The notes beneath the pieces are model-generated. The model was not told the origin of the DNA. It worked only from the letters and a program-made list of their open reading frames with translations, and did no database searches. Shown piece by piece: positions 34,312-42,840 of a stretch of DNA of 58,263 nucleotides. The translations under genes were made by a program, and so were the position numbers. This DNA is from Deltaproteobacteria bacterium (GTDB taxonomy: Bacteria; Desulfobacterota; Desulfobaccia; Desulfobaccales; 0-14-0-80-60-11). Location: assembly GCA_021813445.1 (NCBI GenBank), contig JAKAKP010000116.1, forward strand, positions 1 through 58,263, in the 5' to 3' direction. Within the stretch, counting starts at the first letter, position 1, and the number at the start of each line of letters is the position of its first letter.

Positions 34312-35168
34312 ATGAACGCACAAACAGGCAACCCGTCCCCATACCGGACTCCAACGCGGCAATTGTGGGACCGGCTGGCCGCGGGCTGGGAAAAATGGTG
34401 GCCGAGCCAGGAACATGGGGGGCAGGCGGTCTCCGGTTGCCTGGCGGATCTGGCGGCAATCCGCCCCGGCGACCGGGTACTGGATATCGGCACCGGCGTC
34501 GGCGAGCCCGCCATTACCGCCAGTCTCCGGGCAGGCCCTGGAGGACAGGTCGTAGCCACCGACCTTTCCCCGCAGATGCTGGCAGTCGCCCGCAGGCGCG
34601 CCGCAGCCCTGGGGTTGACCAACCTTGAGTTCCGGGAAATGGCGGCTGAGACGCTGAATTTTCCCGAAGGCAGCTTTGATGCGATCCTGGCCCGTTTCTC
34701 GCTGATGTTCGTGTCTGATCTTCATGACACCCTGGCGACCATCTTAAAAATGCTGACGCCCCGGGGCAAGTTTGCGGCCGCGGTCTGGGACGGAGCCTGG
34801 AAGGTACCGATTATCAGTCTGGCCTTTGATCTGGCCAAGAAAATGCTGCGGCTGCCTGAAAATACCGTGAAGAGCCGGTAGCTTTCAATCTGGCGGGAGA
34901 CAAATTAGAAAAAGCCTTAACACAGGCCGGATTCCGTCAGATCCAGACAGAGATCGTGGAATGCTCCATGGAGTTTGCCTCCGCCAAGGAGCTGACTCAA
35001 TTTCTGGCAGAGGTTAATGCCTCCATCGTCGACTTGCTTGATGGCCAGCCGGCCGAGTTGCTGACCGCATACTGGCAGGCGCTGACCGAGGCGGCGGGGC
35101 AGTTCGCCCGCCCTGGCGGCAGCATCAACATCCCTGGCAGAGCTATCTGCACGGGGGGACAGCGATAG
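34312..35168 (+). pseudogene. Class I SAM methyltransferase, frameshifted
   Basis: The first frame (34312-34881) encodes a UbiE-like methyltransferase: SAM motif I VLDIGTGVGEPA near residue 59, ATDLSPQML near 83, and FDAILARFSLMF near 123. It stops abruptly after MLRLPENTVKSR. Coding sequence resumes in another frame from about 34884 (FNLAGDKLEKALTQAGFRQI) to the stop at 35168, which supplies the expected C-terminus. One missing base near 34880 explains the break. The full product would be ~285 residues. It lies directly upstream of an ene-reductase gene that is also frameshifted. Inactivation and read error are both possible. The substrate is unknown. Confidence 0.8.
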
Positions 35169-35201
35169 GAAAGGCCTTGAAGAGCGAAGAAGGGGAAACA
35201 A

Positions 35202-36313
35202 ATGAGCAGGTTGTTTGAAAGCAGCATGATAAACGGCATGCAATTGGCGAACCGGTTCGTCAGATCCGCCACCTGGGAGGGGATGGCAACCGCGGATGGC
35301 GCAGTTACGCCGCGACTGATAGAGATCATGACCGCCCTTGCCCAAGGCGGCGTCGGCTTGATTATCAGCAGCCACACCTATGTGCGGCCGGAAGGACAGG
35401 CCACTCCCTGGCAGCTCGGCATCTACCAGGATGATCTCATTCCGGGGCTGCAGGAGATGACCGCCGCCGTTCATGACCTGGGCGCCAAGATGGTGATGCA
35501 GCTGGCCCATGGCGGCAACTTTGCCGCAGAAAACCTGATCGCCCAACCGCCCCTCGTGGTCTCAAATTATGAGGGACTGTCTTCATCACCACGCCGGGAA
35601 ATCACCCGCAGCGATATTCGGGAACTCGTTACGGCCTTTGCAGATGGGGCCCGACGAGCCAGGGCAGCAGGCTTTGACGGGGTGCAGATTCATTCTGCCC
35701 ATGGCTATTTTCTCAGCCAGTTTCTCTCCCCTATATTCAACCGGCGCCGGGATGACTACGGAGGAAGTATCGGCAATCGAGCCCGCATTCTTCTCGAAGT
35801 GGTCCAGGCCATCCGCAAGGCGGTGGGCGACGGCTATCCGCTGCTGATCAAGATGAACTGCCGGGATTTCCAGGAAGATGGTCTAACCCTGGAAGATTCT
35901 ATCCAGGTTGCGCGTCTGCTGGCCGCAGCCGGCCTGGATGCTATTGAAGTTAGCGGGGGACTTCTGACTGGGGGGAAAATGTCTCCCAGCCGCCCCGGCA
36001 TCAACAGCGAAGAGAAAGAAGCCTATTTCTCGGAAGAACTACGGTCCTTTAGAAAGGCAATAGCTCTCCCCCTGATTTTAGTGGGCGGCATCCGGTCGTT
36101 TACCGTTGCTGAACACTTGGTGGATGACGGACTGGCTGACTATATCTCCATGAGCCGGCCGTTTATTCGGGAACCGGCCCTGATTAATCGTTGGCGAGCC
36201 GGTGACCGCCGCCGGGCGGAGTGCCAACGGACAACCTCTGTTTCAGGCCCGGGTATGAGGGTGAAGGAATCTATTGCGTCACCAGGGAGCGGGCGAAAAA
36301 CAAAGAGGGGTAG
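35202..36313 (+). pseudogene. Old-yellow-enzyme family oxidoreductase, frameshifted near the C-terminus
   Basis: An NADH:flavin oxidoreductase of the OYE type: FVRSATWEG near residue 24, QLAHGGN near 103, QIHSAHGYFLSQFLSP near 168, DDYGGSIGNRARI near 188, and PLILVGGI near 290. After GDRRRAEC (~36222) the frame becomes unrelated (ending at 36353). A frame two bases later reads NLCFRPGYEGEGIYCVTRERAKNKEG and stops at 36313, which is the normal end of this subgroup. One missing base near 36222-36230 accounts for it. The fold would survive, but the last ~35 residues would be wrong if the shift is real. It reduces activated C=C bonds or related substrates. Confidence 0.8.
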
Positions 36314-36382
36314 GAACTGGAGCCCACCTCCAATACCGGTGCTAATTTATTAGCTGATGAGCAGCAAAGGAGGCTATGAGGA

Positions 36383-36745
36383 ATGCAATGCGACAAATGC
36401 CAAACCATGATCGAACCGGGAGAGGAAAGAAGCCATCAGGGCCGGGTTATGTGCGAGGACTGCTACCTGGAAGACGTCTCCCGGGTCAAAGTGTGTGATC
36501 CTTGGGCGGTGTACTGCGCCACCTCCACGGAGCGCCATGGCGGCCCGGTTTCCCTCACCCCGATCCAGAGGGAAATCCTGGAGGTCCTCCAAAAGGCGGG
36601 GAGACTAGAGCCGCCGGATCTGCTCCAGGAGCTCGGGGGGAAGTTGACCATGCCGCAACTGGAACAGGAATTCGCGGCGCTGCGGCATCTGGAAAAGGTC
36701 CGGGGCGAGAAACTGGGGGATAAGGTGGTTATTAGTCTCTGGTAA
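36383..36745 (+). CDS. Small zinc-ribbon protein
   Basis: A 120-residue protein. The N-terminus has a four-Cys zinc ribbon (CDKCQ at residues 3-6 and CEDCY at ~24-27) like that of LIM-type or short rubredoxin-like ribbons. The C-terminal ~65 residues (LTPIQREILEVLQKAGRLEPPDLLQEL...) look like a winged-helix-like segment, so it may bind nucleic acid or a protein partner. It is recognised as a type common in Desulfobacterota, but without a named function. AGGAGG precedes the ATG region. Confidence 0.75.
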   Translation: MQCDKCQTMIEPGEERSHQGRVMCEDCYLEDVSRVKVCDPWAVYCATSTERHGGPVSLTPIQREILEVLQKAGRLEPPDLLQELGGKLTMPQLEQEFAALRHLEKVRGEKLGDKVVISLW

Positions 36746-36808
36746 TTTCTGGGACACAATACCAGGAGGCCAGGGAGGCCCTGCGGCAGAGGCCTCCCCG
36801 ATCCGGGC

Positions 36809-37240
36809 CTACCTCTTTAAGATCAGGTCGATCATGGTTCTCCGGGGCTGGGAGAAAAGGCCCTGCACCAGTTCCCGGAAGGTCGCCGCGTTCCCCTCTT
36901 CCTGGTGGGTGCCCAGGATGAACTGCACCTGGGGGAAGGCCTCCTGTAACACGCTCAGGTACTTTTCTTTGAAAGGGCACAGATATTTGATGCAGTTGCT
37001 GAGGTGCACGGCCTGCACCTTGAATTCGGTGAGACCGCGGACCCGCTGCAGCAGCTTGTCATACCCCGCCAGGGTGGGGCAGCCGGGACAGTTCATCAGA
37101 CCCACCAGGTCCAGGCGTTCCTCCTGGGGATAATTGGCAAAAAATCCCTTCCTTTTCCGCAGGTCGGCGAGACAGACCACCGACGAACACCCCAAATCTT
37201 GAGTGGCATTACTGCAAGTGAGAATTCCAATTCTGGCCAT
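36809..37240 (-). CDS. CGGC-domain cysteine protein
   Basis: A 143-residue protein of the CGGC family (PF08821), predicted to bind metal through cysteines. Visible groups are ILTCSNATQDLGCSSVVCL at the N-terminus, LMNCPGCPTLAGYDKLL near residue 48, and HLSNCIKYLCPFKEKY near 78. The family name motif here reads CPGC. It is convergent with the zinc-ribbon gene and divergent from the MerR-family gene. AGGAGG lies about 8 bp before the ATG. Function is unknown; the family is frequent in anaerobes and methanogens. Confidence 0.85.
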   Translation of the reverse strand: MARIGILTCSNATQDLGCSSVVCLADLRKRKGFFANYPQEERLDLVGLMNCPGCPTLAGYDKLLQRVRGLTEFKVQAVHLSNCIKYLCPFKEKYLSVLQEAFPQVQFILGTHQEEGNAATFRELVQGLFSQPRRTMIDLILKR

Positions 37241-37590
37241 GGATTAGACCTCCTTATCTTCTTGCCATTTGCATATCATCGCCAAGACCGGGAAACATCG
37301 CCCATTTGGGGGAGGATGACAAAATAATCCCGGTCAGCCCCGCCTGCGGCCGGGATAAATGACCTATAGTTAATGTTTCCTCATGCTTTTCGGGTCTGTT
37401 GTACCTCCCCCACACCCGCTTTTTGACAACAAGTTGATTATACTTAGGTAATCAAATTTTTTCTAAAAATCTACCTACCCTTATCTCAAAAAAAATCTTC
37501 GGGCCTAATTTTTTCTTGTAACTAAAGGCGTTTTATGTAAAATTCGTTAATACTTAAATTGTATATACTTAATCATTTATAGAATTGATT
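37241..37590. other. AT-rich intergenic region between divergent genes
   Basis: This ~350-bp region separates the CGGC gene (minus) and the MerR gene (plus). The right half is strongly AT-rich, with repeated TATACTTA motifs at 37439-37446 and 37563-37570 and an inverted repeat at 37434-37455. It likely holds promoters for both genes. Confidence 0.6.
37434..37455. promoter_or_regulatory. Candidate MerR-type operator
   Basis: TTGATTA-TACTTAGG-TAATCAA is a perfect 7-bp inverted repeat with an 8-bp centre, about 135 bp before the MerR gene. MerR proteins usually bind such dyads in their own control region. Confidence 0.45.
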
Positions 37591-38034
37591 ATGCCCCGAG
37601 GAAAGAACAAACGGGCCACAGGTGAAGGAGACCTTTTTCTGATTAATGAGGTCTCCCGCCTAGTGAACCTCTCCCAGAAGCGCATCCGGGAATATGAAAA
37701 AGAAGGGTTTATCAAACCCTTAAGGGAAAAGAATACCAATAACCGCCTCTATTCTTCCTTCGACGTCGCCCAGATTAATCAAATCAACAGCTTGATCCAC
37801 GAACGGGGTTTCACACTGGCGTGCCTCCGCAACCTGATGGTCCTGGCGCCCTGCTGGAATATTTTTAATTGCAAAAAAAAGGAAGACTGCGCCGCGTATA
37901 AGCTCCCCTGGCGCCCCTGCTATGAAGTGCGGGAATATAACGAAACCCTCTGCAACGGCCCCTGCCAGCGGTGTGCGGTCTATCTGAACCGGAGCGTCAA
38001 AAAAGAAAAGATCCTGGACAAGCCGGAATCTTGA
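37591..38034 (+). CDS. MerR-family regulator with cysteine-rich C-terminus
   Basis: A 147-residue regulator. Residues ~15-85 form the MerR-type winged helix (LFLINEVSRLVNLSQKRIREYEKEGFIKP...). The last ~60 residues are cysteine-rich: APCWNIFNCKKKEDCAAY, RPCYEV, LCNGPCQRCAVYL. These eight Cys with the CW...C...C pattern resemble an Fe-S or zinc-binding tail seen in sulfate reducers. The ATG at 37591 is preferred over a TTG two codons upstream. It is probably autoregulatory and redox- or metal-responsive. mobA follows 63 bp later on the same strand. Confidence 0.85.
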   Translation: MPRGKNKRATGEGDLFLINEVSRLVNLSQKRIREYEKEGFIKPLREKNTNNRLYSSFDVAQINQINSLIHERGFTLACLRNLMVLAPCWNIFNCKKKEDCAAYKLPWRPCYEVREYNETLCNGPCQRCAVYLNRSVKKEKILDKPES

Positions 38035-38097
38035 TCCCTGCCGCGGATTCTCCCCTGCCCTTCTGGATAAGAAGCCCAAGATAGAGAGGGCGGTGCT

Positions 38098-38724
38098 ATG
38101 TCTACCCCGCGAATCACTGGCTTTATTTTGGCCGGAGGTCTGAGCCGGCGGCTGGGGCAGGATAAACCCTCCCTGCGGCTGGGGTGCAGGTCCCTGGCTT
38201 TATGGGTGGCGTCAGCGCTGGCTCCCTGGGTCGAGACCTGCTGGCTGATCACTAACCAACCCCAGGTTCATCTCTCTCTGGGCCTGCCGCTGCTCACCGA
38301 TCTGCGGCCCTGGCAAGGCCCCCTGGGCGGGCTGGAGACCGCTTTGTTTTACGCCCCTACTCCCCTGGTGTTGGCAGCCGCGGCGGATGCCCCCTTTCCC
38401 GCGCCGTCTTTGCTGGCGGCCCTGGTGGCCCAGGCCGGCCAGGGTGTCAAAACTGCGGTTCTCTGCCACACCTCCCGGGGGATGCAGCCCTTCCCCGGCA
38501 TTTATTCCCTGCGCCTCCTCTCCCGGCTCACTGCTTTCTTGAATGAAGGCGGCCGCCACGTGATCCGCTTCCTGGAGCAAAGCCGGCCTCTGGCGCTGCC
38601 GGCGGAGGAAGTGATGCGTCTGGACCCCCAGAGCCTTAGTTTTATGAATCTCAATACTCCGGAGGACTTGCAAGCCGCGGTCCGGCTGGTGCAGGAAAAC
38701 CCGCAGTTCAGTCTTTCATCTTAA
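38098..38724 (+). CDS. mobA: Molybdenum cofactor guanylyltransferase
   Basis: A 208-residue nucleotidyltransferase that adds GMP to Mo-molybdopterin to form the MGD cofactor needed by enzymes such as the 42.8-46 kb reductase. The MobA/GT-A motif FILAGGLSRRLGQDKPSLRLG is at residues ~8-28. LLTDLRPWQGPLGGLETAL lies near 63 and AAAADAPFPAPSLL near 96. The C-terminus has LNTPEDL, typical of the family. It overlaps the convergent phosphoesterase gene by 17 bp. Confidence 0.9.
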   Translation: MSTPRITGFILAGGLSRRLGQDKPSLRLGCRSLALWVASALAPWVETCWLITNQPQVHLSLGLPLLTDLRPWQGPLGGLETALFYAPTPLVLAAAADAPFPAPSLLAALVAQAGQGVKTAVLCHTSRGMQPFPGIYSLRLLSRLTAFLNEGGRHVIRFLEQSRPLALPAEEVMRLDPQSLSFMNLNTPEDLQAAVRLVQENPQFSLSS

Positions 38725-39103
38725 AGAAGAGCCAATCGTTTTCCTTGCCTTTCCCTTTAAAGCGGATCAGGGCGAAATTGCCCTTCAGCCTGCGGCCCTC
38801 CAGACGCACTTCCACCCGGCCCTGGGCCAGGGCCGCGGCCATGGGCCGGGGCCCTAGATTCTCGTAAGGGCCTGTATCCCAAATCCTCACTTCCCCGGCC
38901 CCGTATTGACCCTCGGGTATGGTCCCTTCAAAACCGCCATACTCCAGGGGATGGTCCTCCACCATCACAGCCAGGCGTTTGACCGCGGGGTCGAGGGAGG
39001 GCTCTTTGGGCACGGCCCAGGATTTCAGCACCCCGTCCACTTCCAGGCGCAAGTCCCAATGCTCCCGGCGGGCCAGATGGTGGTGAATCACATAATGGGG
39101 CAT
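38708..39103 (-). CDS. Stand-alone LigD-type 3'-phosphoesterase
   Basis: A 131-residue protein equal to the phosphoesterase (PE) module of bacterial LigD, which trims 3' ends during non-homologous end joining. Motifs: YVIHHHLARREHWDLRLEVDG near the N-terminus with the metal-binding His and Asp, SWAVPKEPS, VEDHPLEYGGFEGTIPEGQYGAG, and DWLFFKMKD at the end. No ligase, primase or Ku gene is nearby, so it may act alone in end cleaning. It is convergent with mobA and overlaps it by 17 bp. Confidence 0.92.
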   Translation of the reverse strand: MPHYVIHHHLARREHWDLRLEVDGVLKSWAVPKEPSLDPAVKRLAVMVEDHPLEYGGFEGTIPEGQYGAGEVRIWDTGPYENLGPRPMAAALAQGRVEVRLEGRRLKGNFALIRFKGKGKENDWLFFKMKD

Positions 39104-39269
39104 GGATCTTCTCCCGAAGCCATTGAGTGGCGTTGCTCTGTACTAATTTAAGCACTAAGGACGAAGATGGCAATCAACCGGCAAGGGAGGACCTTTTGCC
39201 TCTAAGGAAGATGCGGGCCAGAAGCCCATTGACAAAACCGGGACCCTTTGGTTATAAAATTAGGGACGT

Positions 39270-39345
39270 GGTCCCATCGTCTAGCGGCCTAGGATATTGC
39301 CCTCTCACGGCAAAGACACGGGTTCGAGTCCCGTTGGGACTACCA
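39270..39345 (+). tRNA. tRNA-Glu (anticodon CTC)
   Basis: A 76-nt cloverleaf. The acceptor arms GGTCCCA and TGGGACT pair (G-T at the first pair). The anticodon stem TTGCC/GGCAA encloses loop CTCTCAC, giving anticodon CTC. The T-arm ACGGG-TTCGAGT-CCCGT is perfect, and CCA is encoded. Its 3' end lies 15 bp from an integrase remnant, as expected for an integration site. Confidence 0.93.
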
Positions 39346-39359
39346 ATAACCGCTTTAAC

Positions 39360-39923
39360 TTATTGATATTTCATATTATTTTTCTCAGACATGGGGAAAC
39401 GTTTCCCCATGTCGCGTGTCCCCGCCAACAACTTTCCATCTTCCCGAGCCAGGTTCGGGACATACCGGTTATACCTTTCCAGGGTCATCACCAGACTTTT
39501 GTGCCCCAACATCCGGGACACCCAGTTAGGATTCTCTCCTAGAGATAGGGCCAGGGTCGCAAAAGTGTGGCGCATCTGATAGGGCGGCCGATAGCGGAGG
39601 CCCAGACGCTTCAGCATTGGCGCCCAAGCCTTCTGCCGGAAAATTTCCTGGTTAATGGGATTGATGCGGCGGCTGGTTTCCCGGATGCGGGCCCCGATCT
39701 TCAAGAGTTTGAGCCGCAGGGTGTTGACCTGGGCCGCGGCCAGCTCCGTGCCTTGGAGGTGGTGGCGCAACAGCCAAAACAGGCAGTAAGCGGCAGTGTG
39801 GAGCAATAGCCGAAACTGATTGGCCAGGAACCGGTGGCAGCTCAGACGGTCGGCCTTGAGCTCCAGCTTCAGTTCCTTGATGCGGTTTTCTGAAGGCCGG
39901 GTGTCCAAATCGCCAGCCCTCAT
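39360..39923 (-). pseudogene. Chimeric remnant: IS1380-type transposase fused to integrase C-terminus
   Basis: The 187-codon frame joins two unrelated pieces. Residues ~10-88 (NRIKELKLELKADRLSCHRF, LLLHTAAYCLFWLLRHHLQG, GARIRETSRRI) are the C-terminal part of an IS1380-family DDE transposase. Residues ~90-180 (IFRQKAWAPMLKRLGLRYRP, YQMRHTFATLALSLGENPNW, MLGHKSLVMTLERY) are the C-terminal half of a phage-type tyrosine recombinase with the Arg-His, His and Tyr of its active site. The catalytic Asp/Glu part of the transposase and the first half of the integrase are missing. It points at tRNA-Glu, suggesting an element once integrated there and was later cut by an IS-linked deletion. Confidence 0.85.
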
Positions 39924-40023
39924 ACTCCTGGAAGACTCAGGTTGAGGCCCTCATGAGTCCCGTTATGATAGCCTGACCTTATCTGCAACTTCCCTTATCA
40001 TCTGACAAGTCTCACCAGTGGAG

Positions 40024-41004
40024 CTATCCGCCGATGCTGACCATCGACCGGCCGGGATGATAGGAAGGAGTTATAGGCAGGCAAGCTCTTCGAGCTTTCA
40101 GCTCCAAAGCTTCCTTGAATAAGTAACTTATTAAACCATCCCCCAGATCTAGGCGAAGAGGCTTTTTTAGATCGAGTTCGCAGGCCTGCATTAGACATGG
40201 GCGTAATTTGCCGTCAGCCGTAAGGCGCAGACGGTTGCAGGTGCGGCAGTGGTGCCCGCTCATGGGGGTGATAAAGCCCAGTTCCCCCTGGAATCCCGGC
40301 AGTCGGAAATTCCGGGCGGGCCCGGCTGTGGCCTCCCGGGTTGCAGGCAGGAGAGGCCCCAGCCCTGTCAGCCGCTGCCGCACCTCGGGCAGAGGCAGAA
40401 AATGGCGCTGCCACCATTCCTGGGAAACCGTGGGCATAAGCTCGATGAAGCGCACCTGATAAGGATGGTCCCGGGCGAGCAGGGCAAGGTTCAATATTTC
40501 GTCATCATTGATGCCTTTCAGCACCACACAGTTGATCTTGAGCGGGTGGAAGCCCAGGGACGCAGCCCGTTCCAACCCCGATAGAACTTCGGCGAAATTG
40601 TCCCGGCCGGTGATCTGCCGGTACCGTTCCCGCTGCAGGGTGTCCAGGCTGACATTGACATGGCGCAGCCCAGTGTCATAAAGAGCCGGTGCCAGTTCCG
40701 ACAGCAGCACCCCATTGGTGGTCAGACAGACTTTGGTAATCCCGGAGACTTGATGGAGCTTTCCGAGAAACTCCGCCAGGCCCCGGCGCACCAGAGGTTC
40801 ACCCCCGGTAATTCTGACCTTGGAAATGCCTATCTCCCCCGCGATGGCAGCTAGGCGGAGCAGTTCCTCGTAGCTCAGGATTTCCTTTGACGGCAGCTTC
40901 CTCCAGTCCTGCCAATAAGTGCAATACCGGCACCGGAGATTGCAGCGGTCGGTCACGGAGAGGCGCAGGTAGTTGATTTTAGGAGCGCCGGGGTCTTCTC
41001 TCAT
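40024..41004 (-). CDS. moaA: GTP 3',8-cyclase MoaA
   Basis: A 326-residue radical-SAM enzyme for the first step of molybdopterin synthesis. The radical-SAM cluster is CNLRCRYCTYW near residue 21; in most MoaA proteins the Cys triad is followed by MP. KVRITGGEPLVRRGL near residue 62 binds SAM. The second cluster is CRTCNRLRLTADGKLRPCL near 253. The C-terminal GG of SIGG is present, as expected. It is last in the run that begins with the reductase genes; the MoeA-like gene is 7 bp upstream. No moaC appears in the window. Confidence 0.95.
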   Translation of the reverse strand: MREDPGAPKINYLRLSVTDRCNLRCRYCTYWQDWRKLPSKEILSYEELLRLAAIAGEIGISKVRITGGEPLVRRGLAEFLGKLHQVSGITKVCLTTNGVLLSELAPALYDTGLRHVNVSLDTLQRERYRQITGRDNFAEVLSGLERAASLGFHPLKINCVVLKGINDDEILNLALLARDHPYQVRFIELMPTVSQEWWQRHFLPLPEVRQRLTGLGPLLPATREATAGPARNFRLPGFQGELGFITPMSGHHCRTCNRLRLTADGKLRPCLMQACELDLKKPLRLDLGDGLISYLFKEALELKARRACLPITPSYHPGRSMVSIGG

Positions 41005-41011
41005 ACCTCAC

Positions 41012-42043
41012 CTACAGGCCTTTGCCGAAAGGACAATGAGGATAGCTGCATTCCGGGCAATCCCGGCAGAGACCGCCGTGGCCCAGCAGGGCCAGCTCCA
41101 ATTTGCCGATTCTTTCTCCCGCCAGGATTCTGGGGAGCACCAGGTCCAGGGCCGTGATGCGGTGGTGCAAGGCGCAGGCGGGCACTCCCAGCAGCGGCAC
41201 CTCGCTCAGATAGGCCACCAGAAACATGGCCCCGGGCAGGACCGCGGCCCCGTAATGCATTTCCGTGGCCCCGGCCTGGCGGATGGCATGGCGGGTGACG
41301 TCATCCGGGTCCACACTCATGCCGCCGCTCAGCAGAAGCAGGTCGCAGCCCTGTTCCAAGTGGGAGTGTATCGCCCAGGCAATGGCCCCGGCGTCATCCG
41401 GGACAAAGGCCAGGGCGGCCACTTCCGAGCCCAGGGCTTGAATCTTGGCCGACAAGACCGGAGCGAAGCGATCCTCAATCAGGCCGTGATAGACTTCGTT
41501 GCCCGTAATAATCAGCCCGGCCCGGGCCCGGCGCAGGGGCCGCACCATCAACACCGCACCATTTTGCCGGGCGATGGCCGCGGCCCTCTCAATTATGGCC
41601 CGCTTCATAATCAGGGGCAGGGCCCGGGTGCCCCCTACTAACGCGCCCTGCTGCACCAGGGTATGATTATGTAGGGTCGCGCACATGACTTCCTCCACTG
41701 AATTAAAAGCGGACAAGGCTTGGACATTTACCTGGAGGAGGCCGTCCCAGGCGGCATGGAGATTGATCTTGCCTTCCCTGGGGTTGTTTTCCCAGACAAT
41801 TCCCTCCCCGGCCAGGGCTTGCGCCAGGATGGCCGCGGCCTCGTTTTCGTGGATTTCATCCTCCTCCAAATCAATCACGTAGAGGTGATTCTTCCCCAGC
41901 CGCTGCAGGCGACAGATATCTTCATCACAGACGGTATGGCCCTTGCGAAAAGCAGGGCCTTTAAATTCTCCCGGGCGGATTTCGGTGATATCGTGGGCCA
42001 GTTGCGTGCCCACCGCCTCTTCCAGGCTGATAGTCTTAATCAT
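41012..42043 (-). CDS. Molybdopterin-binding (MoeA/MogA-like) protein
   Basis: About 343 residues. The N-terminal third is specific (EEAVGTQLAHDITEIRPGEFKGPAFRKGH). The central and C-terminal part is the MoCF_biosynth fold (AGLIITGNEVYHG near residue 193, LLLLSGGMSVDPDDVTRHAIR near 237, GAMFLVAYL and GVPACALHHR near 280). A C-terminal tail has a Cys group CRDCPECSYPHCPFG, unusual for MoeA and suggestive of metal binding. Two ATGs lie in the same frame; the one at 42043 is preferred because GAGGG is too close to the other (42052). It fits between FmdE-like and MoaA in a molybdenum-cofactor block. Confidence 0.88.
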   Translation of the reverse strand: MIKTISLEEAVGTQLAHDITEIRPGEFKGPAFRKGHTVCDEDICRLQRLGKNHLYVIDLEEDEIHENEAAAILAQALAGEGIVWENNPREGKINLHAAWDGLLQVNVQALSAFNSVEEVMCATLHNHTLVQQGALVGGTRALPLIMKRAIIERAAAIARQNGAVLMVRPLRRARAGLIITGNEVYHGLIEDRFAPVLSAKIQALGSEVAALAFVPDDAGAIAWAIHSHLEQGCDLLLLSGGMSVDPDDVTRHAIRQAGATEMHYGAAVLPGAMFLVAYLSEVPLLGVPACALHHRITALDLVLPRILAGERIGKLELALLGHGGLCRDCPECSYPHCPFGKGL

Positions 42044-42083
42044 TTTTTTCATCCCTCGGCAGCCATCCCCTGGTCGCTCATCC

Positions 42084-42800
42084 TTAACTCAGCCGAATCG
42101 AAAGTTCTCTCAGGTCCTTTGCCCTGGTCCGGGGCTCCATCTCCTGAACCTGCGGCTGGGGGGACCAGTTCATATTGTCCCAGGAGACTTCTATGGCCCT
42201 CCGGAAATAACCCCCCTGGGCGCAGGGACGGCAGTACGGCTGGCCCTCCCAGATTACCTCCCGGCCATCCCGCACCACCTGCCCGCACTTGACGCAGGTG
42301 GCCTTATGGCGGGTAGGCCCGGGCAGGTCAAAGGGCGTGAGGTCCACCTTGACTTCCTGGACGCGGAACATGACGCTGTCCGGCATGACTTTATAGGCCA
42401 TGCTTTGCTGCTGCCTACGGTCAGGTTCTCCGGGGGCATAGAGAGCCGCCAATTCCCGGGACTCCTCGGTGGAAATTACCCGGAAGGCCGCATCGGTCTT
42501 CAGGTTGATAAAGGTGGCGGCCATGATGCCGTAATCCACAAATTTCAGGGATCGCCGCCCCAGTTTGGCATTGGTCACAAAAGCCACCGCGTCGCCGGTG
42601 CAACGATCCATTTCCACAAAGACGATGAGCTGCTTTAGTTGAGGATACGTCGGCGGGGTTTCAAAATCCAGAAGCCTGAGGCCCAGCATGGCCATGCGCA
42701 CCCCGACAATCTGGCCGGGACAGAGGTGGCCGTGGGCCGCGACCGAACCGGCGAGCAGTTCCTCAAAGGTTTGTCCCATGGTATTTATGGCTTGTTCCAC
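42084..42800 (-). CDS. FmdE-like protein with C-terminal zinc finger
   Basis: About 238 residues. The FmdE domain (formylmethanofuran dehydrogenase subunit E family) opens with FEELLAGSVAAHGHLCPGQIVGVRMAMLGL, and MDRCTGDAVAFVTNAKLGRRSLKF lies near residue 80. These carry the His and Cys expected for a metal site. The C-terminus has a zinc finger (CVKCGQVVRDGREVIWEGQPYCRPC). The GTG at 42800 is preferred because AGGAG lies ~10 bp before it; the ATG at 42779 is also possible. The family is often found beside molybdenum enzymes and is thought to help their cofactor. It is 40 bp downstream of the reductase gene. Confidence 0.86.
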   Translation of the reverse strand: MEQAINTMGQTFEELLAGSVAAHGHLCPGQIVGVRMAMLGLRLLDFETPPTYPQLKQLIVFVEMDRCTGDAVAFVTNAKLGRRSLKFVDYGIMAATFINLKTDAAFRVISTEESRELAALYAPGEPDRRQQQSMAYKVMPDSVMFRVQEVKVDLTPFDLPGPTRHKATCVKCGQVVRDGREVIWEGQPYCRPCAQGGYFRRAIEVSWDNMNWSPQPQVQEMEPRTRAKDLRELSIRLS

Positions 42801-42840
42801 CTCATTAGGCTCCTGTTTCAGATCTTCACCAGGCAAACGC

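Noticed and set aside
36314-36353. C-terminal extension of the ene-reductase as a real domain
   Set aside because: The shifted frame is basic and low complexity, while the alternative frame gives the expected family end at 36313.
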